Positions 1 through 6,071 of a DNA stretch of 6,071 nucleotides are shown in pieces. Position numbers and translations under genes: made by a program. This DNA is from Elusimicrobiota bacterium. GTDB lineage: Bacteria > Elusimicrobiota > Elusimicrobia > Elusimicrobiales > UBA9959. Numbering within the stretch: the stretch's first letter is position 1; each line of letters opens with the position of its first letter. The stretch is taken from positions 1 to 6,071 of the forward strand of contig JAKLEK010000090.1 of the NCBI GenBank assembly GCA_022703115.1, in the 5' to 3' direction. The notes beneath the pieces were generated by a model, which worked only from the letters and a program-made list of their open reading frames with translations, made no database searches and was not told the DNA's origin.

Positions 1-1838
1 ACGACGTAGAACGAGGCCAGGGCCTTCCCCGCCGCGCAGCCGATGGTCACCGCTCCCCCGGAAGGCGTGAACTTGTAGGCGTTAGACAGCAGGTTCTCCA
101 GCACCCGCCTGAGCAGGCGCTCGTCGCCTTTAAGGCGCGGGGCCTGGTCGGGCACGTCCGCTTTCAGCTCGATCTTCTTCTCCCCGAAAAGGGCCTTGAA
201 GCCCTCGAAAACGGAGGAAACAAGCCCGCCCCCGTCTATCGGTTCCAGCCTGGGCTTTACGCTGCCGGAGTCCATCCTGGCTATGTCCAGGATGTTCTCC
301 AGCATGCCGAACAGGCGGGCACTTGAATCCTTGATATTGGACAGATAGTCGGCGCTCTTCTCCGCGGGCGCGCAGGCGCGTTCCAGCAGTTTTATGTAGC
401 CCTGCATGCTCAGGAGCGGAGCGCGCAGGTCGTGGGCCGCGGCATGGAAGAAATCCTCCTTCATGCGCTGCATCTCCACTTCAAGCGTCACGTCCCTCAG
501 CACCATGAAGACCGAGGGCCAGGCGGTCCTGGAAGAAAGCACCTGCATGCTCATACGATGGTATTTTCTGGCGCCGTAGGGACCCGGCAGCTCGAGTATG
601 TCCCCGGGGGCCCTGGTCCGCAGGTTCACCAGACCGAGCACCTTAAGCTGCAGAGCGACGTTCTTCCTGTCCAGCTTCTCTCTCTCGGTCAGCCCCAGCA
701 GCGAGCGCGCCGCCGAATTGGCGTAGAGAAGCCCTCCGCACAGGTCGCAGAGGATGATGGCGTCGTGCATCAGGCTTATGAGGAGCTCCAGCTTCTGCTT
801 CTCCTCCAGCATTTCCTCCACCTGGAGCCCGTGGTAGCGGTCCACTTCGCGCATCATGGCGTTGAAAGCCTTGAGCAGCGCCGACATCTCGGTTATATCG
901 GCGTATTCCTTAACCGGCAGCTTGAAATTCTTCCTCGCGACGCGGGACGCGCCTTCGATCAGCTCGCTCACCGGGTTCACCAGCCTGCGGCTGAGCAGGA
1001 GCGCGGAAAAATAGAAAACGGTCGAGATACCAAGCAGGAAAAAAGCTATCAGGGACGTGATCAGGTTTATACCCTTGAAGGCCTCCCAGCGGTCCTGCAG
1101 GGCCAGCGCGTAGAAACCGAGGCCGGGAACTTCCGCGTAGGAGCCCAGGTAACGGGTCCCGCCCGTCCCGGTAAGCCCGCGAGAGCTCCTGGAAGGCCCG
1201 GAGAAGAGGCGCTTGAGGCCTTCCCTTTCTATGTTGTACGACTCCCCGAGGATGGAGAACACCCGGCCTTCGGAGTCGGCCACGAAGACCCCTCCGGTAC
1301 CGCCCATTTTCTGCATTTCCAGCCTGACGAAAAGGTCCCGCAGGTTTATGACGGCGAACGCGTAGCGGCCGTTCGCCATGGGATAGACGAGCCGGCAGAT
1401 GGGAAGGTTATATATGAGTTCGAAGCCGCCTATCTGGGTCCTGCCGGTGGCCTCGGCCTTCCTGAACAGGGAATTGCGCGACAGGTCCACGTAACCGGCC
1501 AGGCGCTTTATCTCGTCGGTCCCTCCGCTGAAGAGTTCGCGGCCGTCCGGGCCGGTGAAAGCCATGAAAAGGAATTCCGGATTGCGCGCGAGGGTCTTCT
1601 TCAGGCTGGCGGGGGTCGCCCGGTCGCTGCCGGCGTCCCACATATTGCGCATCCGCCGGTCCAGTTCCTCGGCTTTCTGGCTTATCATCAGGGAAGCCAT
1701 CTGCGCGACGTTCTCGTGAAGGACCTGGATATTGTCCTTGGCTACCGACTGGTAATAGAAAAGGAAACCCGCCGTCGGCAGTATCGGAATGAGACCGGCG
1801 CCGAATATTATCAGCAGAAGGCGGTTGAATAGGGTCAC
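1..1838 (-). CDS. Membrane-bound sensor histidine kinase (Cache-like sensor, HAMP, PAS, HisKA, HATPase), 3' end cut off by the window
   Basis: I translated this frame by hand: it is open for 612 codons and leaves the window inside the ATPase domain. Order seen: membrane helix at residues 5-28; extracytoplasmic region at about 30-255 resembling a double-Cache ligand sensor (a Pro-containing segment near the middle, then VFVADSEGRVFSI); second helix at about 256-281; HAMP at about 280-335; a charged coiled-coil-like linker; PAS at about 345-455; HisKA H-box AHDLRAPL with the phospho-accepting His469; N-box ENLLSNAYKF with Asn586. The G-boxes lie outside the window. The start is GTG at 1838-1836, chosen because it directly precedes the first helix and overlaps the etfA stop (GTGA, 4 bp); only a weak purine-rich stretch precedes it, so translation is probably coupled to etfA. 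The next in-frame ATG, at about residue 44, would remove the helix. In the family, ligand binding outside the cell controls autophosphorylation and phosphotransfer to a response regulator. No regulator gene is visible here, and ligand and targets are unknown. Confidence 0.9.
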   Translation of the reverse strand, partial: MTLFNRLLLIIFGAGLIPILPTAGFLFYYQSVAKDNIQVLHENVAQMASLMISQKAEELDRRMRNMWDAGSDRATPASLKKTLARNPEFLFMAFTGPDGRELFSGGTDEIKRLAGYVDLSRNSLFRKAEATGRTQIGGFELIYNLPICRLVYPMANGRYAFAVINLRDLFVRLEMQKMGGTGGVFVADSEGRVFSILGESYNIEREGLKRLFSGPSRSSRGLTGTGGTRYLGSYAEVPGLGFYALALQDRWEAFKGINLITSLIAFFLLGISTVFYFSALLLSRRLVNPVSELIEGASRVARKNFKLPVKEYADITEMSALLKAFNAMMREVDRYHGLQVEEMLEEKQKLELLISLMHDAIILCDLCGGLLYANSAARSLLGLTEREKLDRKNVALQLKVLGLVNLRTRAPGDILELPGPYGARKYHRMSMQVLSSRTAWPSVFMVLRDVTLEVEMQRMKEDFFHAAAHDLRAPLLSMQGYIKLLERACAPAEKSADYLSNIKDSSARLFGMLENILDIARMDSGSVKPRLEPIDGGGLVSSVFEGFKALFGEKKIELKADVPDQAPRLKGDERLLRRVLENLLSNAYKFTPSGGAVTIGCAAGKALASFYV

Positions 1839-3076
1839 GGTTTGCGTTTCTTCAGCGCCTCGATCAGTTTGGGCGCTATCTCGTGAGCGTCGCCCACTAT
1901 CCCGTATTTCGCCACGTTGAAGATAGGCGCGTCCGGGTCATTGTTGACGGCTACTATGACGTCGGAAGCTTTCATGCCCACTATGTGCTGGACGGCGCCG
2001 GAGATGCCGAACGACAGATAGAGCTTGGGCGATACCGTGGTGCCGCTCTGCCCGACCTGGTGGGTCTTGTCCTTCAGCCCCATGTCCACGGCGCCGCGGG
2101 AGGCGCCGACCACCCCGCCCAGGAGCCTGCACAGCTCCTCCAGGTGCTTGAACCTTTCCTTCGTCTTCATGCCGCGGCCGCCGGAAACTATCACCCTGGC
2201 CTCGTCCAGCTTTACGCCGGCGTCGGCCTTCTCCAGCTTCCTCTCCAGCACTTTCACCCGCCTCAGCCCCTTGTCGATCTTGATGTCCTCTCTCACGGTC
2301 ACGGCGATCTTTCCGTAGATAGGGTCGGACAGTTTCATCACGTTCGGCCTTACCGTGGACATCTGCGGCCGGGAACGCGGGCTCAGGATGTCGGCCATGA
2401 TATTGCCGCCGAAAGCGGGACGGGACTGCAGCAGCTGGCCGTCCTTTATGGCCAGAGCCGTGCAGTCGGCCGTGAGGCCGGTGTAGAGCGAGGAGGCCAC
2501 CCTGGGGGCCAGATCGCGGCCCATGATGGTGGCGCCGTACAGCATGATGCTGGGCTTATGCTTGTGGGTAAGGGCGACGATGGCGGTGGAAAAGATATCG
2601 GTATTGTATTCGTACAGCTCCGGGTTCTCAACGAGATATACCTTGTCGGCGCCGTAAGCGCCCAGGTCCTTCTCATAGCCGTAATTCTTATCGGTGAGCA
2701 GCACCGCGCAAAGTTCCTCGCCCAGCTGGTCCGCCAGCTTGCGGCCTATGGAAAGCAGTTCGAAGGTGACCGGGCGTATCTTGCGGCCCTGTTTCGCGTG
2801 GGCGGGCTGGCCGCCTTCCTTCGCCGCGCCGCCTACGGCCCTGTCCTCCACCAGTTCCACGAACACCCAGACGCCCTTGTAGCCGCCGAGATCGCGGGTG
2901 GCGGTCTCTTCCCGGGATATCTCTATGGCCTGGACCGGACAGACCTGGACGCAGGCCCCGCACAGGGTGCAGGCCTCGTTTATCACGGCCTTCTTGTCGA
3001 TCAGCTGGATGGCCGCGAAAGGGCAGACAGGGACGCACTTATTGCAGCCTATGCATTTGGGCGATACGTTGATCAT
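1835..3076 (-). CDS. etfA: Electron-transfer flavoprotein alpha subunit with N-terminal 2x[4Fe-4S] ferredoxin domain (CarE/LctC-like)
   Basis: 413 residues. Residues 1-57 form a bacterial-type ferredoxin domain with two complete cluster motifs, Cys8/11/14/18-Pro and Cys36/39/42/46-Pro, so two [4Fe-4S] clusters are expected. The EtfA N-terminal domain begins at about residue 66 (YKGVWVFVE). The C-terminal FAD domain follows with SGGRGM (298-303), GASR (324-327), QVGQSGT (340-346), GISGAVQH (357-364) and NNDPDAPIF (378-386), all intact FAD-contact motifs of the family. ETF without the extra domain is about 315-340 residues; the fused form is known from CarE and LctC of Acetobacterium woodii. 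The protein would pair with the EtfB encoded upstream and pass electrons to the acyl-CoA dehydrogenase or to a low-potential carrier, in the cytoplasm. A stretch of about 20 residues (76-97) looks inserted relative to the EtfA sequences I remember. The start ATG has AGGAGA 9 nt upstream. Because the partner gene is an acyl-CoA dehydrogenase, a CarE-like role fits better than the lactate dehydrogenase role of LctC. Confidence 0.95.
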   Translation of the reverse strand: MINVSPKCIGCNKCVPVCPFAAIQLIDKKAVINEACTLCGACVQVCPVQAIEISREETATRDLGGYKGVWVFVELVEDRAVGGAAKEGGQPAHAKQGRKIRPVTFELLSIGRKLADQLGEELCAVLLTDKNYGYEKDLGAYGADKVYLVENPELYEYNTDIFSTAIVALTHKHKPSIMLYGATIMGRDLAPRVASSLYTGLTADCTALAIKDGQLLQSRPAFGGNIMADILSPRSRPQMSTVRPNVMKLSDPIYGKIAVTVREDIKIDKGLRRVKVLERKLEKADAGVKLDEARVIVSGGRGMKTKERFKHLEELCRLLGGVVGASRGAVDMGLKDKTHQVGQSGTTVSPKLYLSFGISGAVQHIVGMKASDVIVAVNNDPDAPIFNVAKYGIVGDAHEIAPKLIEALKKRKP

Positions 3077-3085
3077 GGTGTCTTG

Positions 3086-3091
3086 TCTCCT
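3086..3091 (-). promoter_or_regulatory. Ribosome binding site of etfA, overlapping the etfB stop codon
   Basis: AGGAGA on the minus strand, 9 nt upstream of the etfA ATG at 3076. Its first two bases are the last two of the etfB TAG stop (3092-3090), so the two subunit genes are joined with only 13 bp between stop and start, as expected for equal production of a heterodimer. Confidence 0.78.
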
Positions 3092-3878
3092 ACTCTACGA
3101 AATTTTCCCGGGCGAGTATCTCGAGTATTTTCTCCACGGCTTCCTGGGAACTGCCGCCGGACATGGCGGCTTTCTCCCGCTGGGGAGGAGGATATATTTT
3201 GGCGACCTGGGTGGGCGAGCCTTTTAGGCCGAGGTACTGCGCTTCCGCACCTATGTCGGCGGCCGACCAGGTATGGCACGGCTTCTTGAGCGAGGAGTGC
3301 ACCGCCGGGAAGGACGGATATTTGGAAACGTAGTCCTTCGGCATTATCATGGTGAGCAGAGCGGGCGCTCTGGTCTCGACTATCTCATGGCCGCCGTCTA
3401 TCAGCCGGCGCACTATCAGCTTCCTGCCGTCCACGTCCACCTTTACGCAGAAGCTTACCTGCGGTATCCCGAGCTGCTGGGCTATGCCGGGGCCGGTCTG
3501 CGCCGTGTCCCCGTCGATGGCCTGCATGCCGGCGAGGATGATGTCCACCTTGCCGATCTTCTTCATCGCCTTCGCCAGGGCGTACGAGGTCGACCAGGTA
3601 TCCGAACCCGCGAAAGCCATGTCCGAGAGCAGGACCCCGTCGTCCGCGCCCAGGGCCAGGCCCATCTGCACCACGCTCCTGGCCTGTGGAGGGCCCATGG
3701 AGACCACGGTCACGCGGAACCCGTGGGCGGCCTTGAGCTCCATGGCCGCCTGCAGGGCGAAATGGTCGTAAGGGTTGATGATGCTGGGCACCCCGGCGCG
3801 GATGAGCGTACCGGTCTCCGGATTGATCTTGACTTCGGTGCTGTCGGGCACCTGTTTCACGCATACGGCTATGTGCAT
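3090..3878 (-). CDS. etfB: Electron-transfer flavoprotein beta subunit, electron-bifurcating type
   Basis: 262 residues, the usual length for EtfB. The N-terminus (MHIAVCVKQVPDSTEVKI) and TGTLIRAGVPSIINPYD (22-38) match the family. VVSMGPPQA (58-66), the loop SDMAFAGSDTWSTSY (85-99) and QAIDGDTAQTGP (119-130) are the nucleotide and flavin-binding segments. The DTWSTSY loop together with AIDGDTAQ, rather than the AIDDDxxQ of mitochondrial-type ETF that keeps AMP, is what I know from bifurcating ETFs such as those of Acidaminococcus and CarD, where this site holds the bifurcating FAD and NADH docks nearby. LGLKGSPTQV (216-225) is the conserved C-terminal segment. The protein should form a heterodimer with the ferredoxin-fused EtfA encoded 13 bp downstream. 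The ATG at 3878 has AAGGAG 7 nt upstream and lies 16 bp after the dehydrogenase stop, so co-expression is expected. The family call is firm; bifurcating activity is inferred from the motifs. Confidence 0.95.
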   Translation of the reverse strand: MHIAVCVKQVPDSTEVKINPETGTLIRAGVPSIINPYDHFALQAAMELKAAHGFRVTVVSMGPPQARSVVQMGLALGADDGVLLSDMAFAGSDTWSTSYALAKAMKKIGKVDIILAGMQAIDGDTAQTGPGIAQQLGIPQVSFCVKVDVDGRKLIVRRLIDGGHEIVETRAPALLTMIMPKDYVSKYPSFPAVHSSLKKPCHTWSAADIGAEAQYLGLKGSPTQVAKIYPPPQREKAAMSGGSSQEAVEKILEILARENFVE

Positions 3879-3885
3879 AAGAGCT

Positions 3886-3891
3886 CTCCTT
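3886..3891 (-). promoter_or_regulatory. Ribosome binding site of etfB
   Basis: AAGGAG on the minus strand, 7 nt upstream of the etfB ATG and starting 3 nt after the TAA stop of the acyl-CoA dehydrogenase gene (3897-3895). Ribosomes ending the upstream gene finish next to this site, which fits coupled translation. Confidence 0.8.
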
Positions 3892-3894
3892 CGA

Positions 3895-5535
<1,641 letters not shown>

Positions 5536-5542
5536 CGTTGTT

Positions 5543-5547
5543 CTCCT
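5543..5547 (-). promoter_or_regulatory. Ribosome binding site of the acyl-CoA dehydrogenase gene
   Basis: On the minus strand AGGAG lies 7 nt upstream of the ATG at 5535. This spacing decides between that ATG and the second ATG three codons later, which would be too far away. The site sits in the 43-bp gap after the cyclodeaminase-family gene, the largest gap in the window. Confidence 0.75.
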
Positions 5548-5578
5548 GTCTCTCGGATATCCTGTCCGGGGCCGTCTT

Positions 5579-6071
5579 TCAGGCCGGTACAGCCGGGGAC
5601 ACGCAGCCCCTGGCTTCTTCCACCATTTTCCGCGCCGCGGTCTTGTCTTCCAGCGAGCCGGCGTTTATGTACACGTTCTCGGCCGCGCATTTCACGGCCG
5701 CTTCCAGAAGGTAGACCGCGCTCTTATAATCGGACATTACGTGCGGGGCGATGCCCGGGCATTGGCCCAGTTCCTTGAGCGCGGCTGCCGCGGTCCTGGC
5801 AGTCCTGAGGGGCACTTCCATGCCGTGCATCAGCGCCTTCTGGAGTTCGGCCTTACGGGAAGGATCTTCCTTGGGGATCTTCAGCGCCTTCATGTACCCT
5901 TCGAAGGCCAGCGAATCCTCGGCCGCGCAGTTCTGCAGTTCCCCGCGCAGTTCTCCCAGTCTGGCGCTGGTCCTGACCAGGGAAGGCCGGTGCGCCTCGT
6001 CAAGTTTCTTGCTCCGAAGCGATATGCCGGCGGCCATCTGGCCGAGGGCGCAGCCCATGGCCCCGCTTATG
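5579..6071 (-). CDS. Cyclodeaminase/cyclohydrolase family protein (FTCD_C, FchA-like), 5' end outside the window
   Basis: Partial: 163 residues are visible, the frame is open to the window edge, and the ATG at 6058 is internal, because the family normally starts some 30-40 residues earlier with a Gly-rich, Pro-containing segment. The visible start (SGAMGCALGQMAAGIS) matches the first conserved helix. DSLAF then corresponds to the conserved DxxAF motif, followed by KALKIPKE, the helix containing MEVPLRTAR, SDYKSAVYLLEAA, and AAENVYINAGSLED near the C-terminus. The family contains methenyltetrahydrofolate cyclohydrolase (FchA, one-carbon metabolism and the Wood-Ljungdahl methyl branch) and the formimino-THF cyclodeaminase of histidine and purine breakdown. 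The sequence alone does not separate these. The stop lies 43 bp before the acyl-CoA dehydrogenase on the same strand with no terminator between them, so it is probably in the same transcript. The family call is firm; the reaction is uncertain. Confidence 0.88.
   Translation of the reverse strand, partial: ISGAMGCALGQMAAGISLRSKKLDEAHRPSLVRTSARLGELRGELQNCAAEDSLAFEGYMKALKIPKEDPSRKAELQKALMHGMEVPLRTARTAAAALKELGQCPGIAPHVMSDYKSAVYLLEAAVKCAAENVYINAGSLEDKTAARKMVEEARGCVSPAVPA

Noticed and set aside
432..1832. A 466-codon open frame on the plus strand, opposite the histidine kinase
   Set aside because: The opposite strand encodes a continuous kinase with helices, HAMP, PAS, H-box and N-box. The plus-strand product resembles no protein.
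1835..3076. Reading the EtfA-EtfB pair as LctC-LctB of a lactate dehydrogenase-Etf complex
   Set aside because: The fused ferredoxin domain would allow it, but the adjacent gene is an acyl-CoA dehydrogenase with its catalytic Glu, not an FAD-linked 2-hydroxyacid dehydrogenase (LctD/GlcD type).
1883..3289. A 468-codon open frame on the plus strand, opposite etfA and the end of etfB
   Set aside because: Antisense shadow with no family features. It crosses the etfB-etfA junction, where both minus-strand genes are fully supported.
5555..5562. 8-bp palindrome GGATATCC in the gap before the acyl-CoA dehydrogenase gene
   Set aside because: It does not extend to a longer inverted repeat and has no flanking promoter elements. 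A match this short is expected by chance, so I do not call an operator or terminator.
5579..6058. Treating the ATG at 6058 as the true start of the cyclodeaminase-family gene
   Set aside because: The frame stays open to the window edge, the visible residues begin inside the first conserved helix, and no ribosome binding site precedes this ATG in the bases available.

Overview
The window is a tightly packed, GC-rich stretch (roughly 60% G+C by eye) in which every supported gene lies on the minus strand. Read in the direction of transcription, from high to low coordinates, the layout is: (1) the 3' part of a formiminotransferase-cyclodeaminase / methenyl-THF cyclohydrolase family gene (5579-6071, N-terminus outside the window); (2) a long acyl-CoA dehydrogenase (3895-5535); (3) an electron-transfer flavoprotein beta subunit, etfB (3090-3878); (4) an electron-transfer flavoprotein alpha subunit, etfA, with an N-terminal 2x[4Fe-4S] ferredoxin domain (1835-3076); (5) a membrane-bound sensor histidine kinase (1-1838) that starts at a GTG overlapping the etfA stop and runs out of the window inside its ATPase domain. 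Gaps are 43, 16 and 13 bp, followed by a 4-bp overlap. This is the signature of one operon with translational coupling. No stretch over 300 bases lacks a gene, and I see no RNA gene, mobile element, CRISPR array, promoter or terminator.

The core is an acyl-CoA dehydrogenase-EtfB-EtfA module. EtfB carries the sequence features of the flavin-based electron-bifurcating ETF group, and EtfA carries the extra ferredoxin domain known from CarE of the caffeyl-CoA reductase (CarCDE) and LctC of the lactate dehydrogenase-Etf complex in Acetobacterium woodii. The likely job is NADH-dependent reduction of an enoyl-CoA coupled to reduction of ferredoxin or flavodoxin, or the reverse. The substrate cannot be read from the sequence. 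The dehydrogenase has about 160 residues beyond the usual catalytic end, which is not typical of the short Bcd/CarC partners of bifurcating ETFs. The coupled histidine kinase (two membrane helices, an extracytoplasmic Cache-like sensor, HAMP, PAS, HisKA, HATPase) suggests signalling connected with this redox module, but no response regulator is visible.

The organism is probably an anaerobic or facultatively anaerobic bacterium. Codon use is distinctive: in a GC-rich background ATA is the commonest isoleucine codon and AGG is common for arginine. From memory this pattern plus the gene content would fit Elusimicrobiota or a similar uncultivated lineage. That placement is a low-confidence guess and needs a similarity search.
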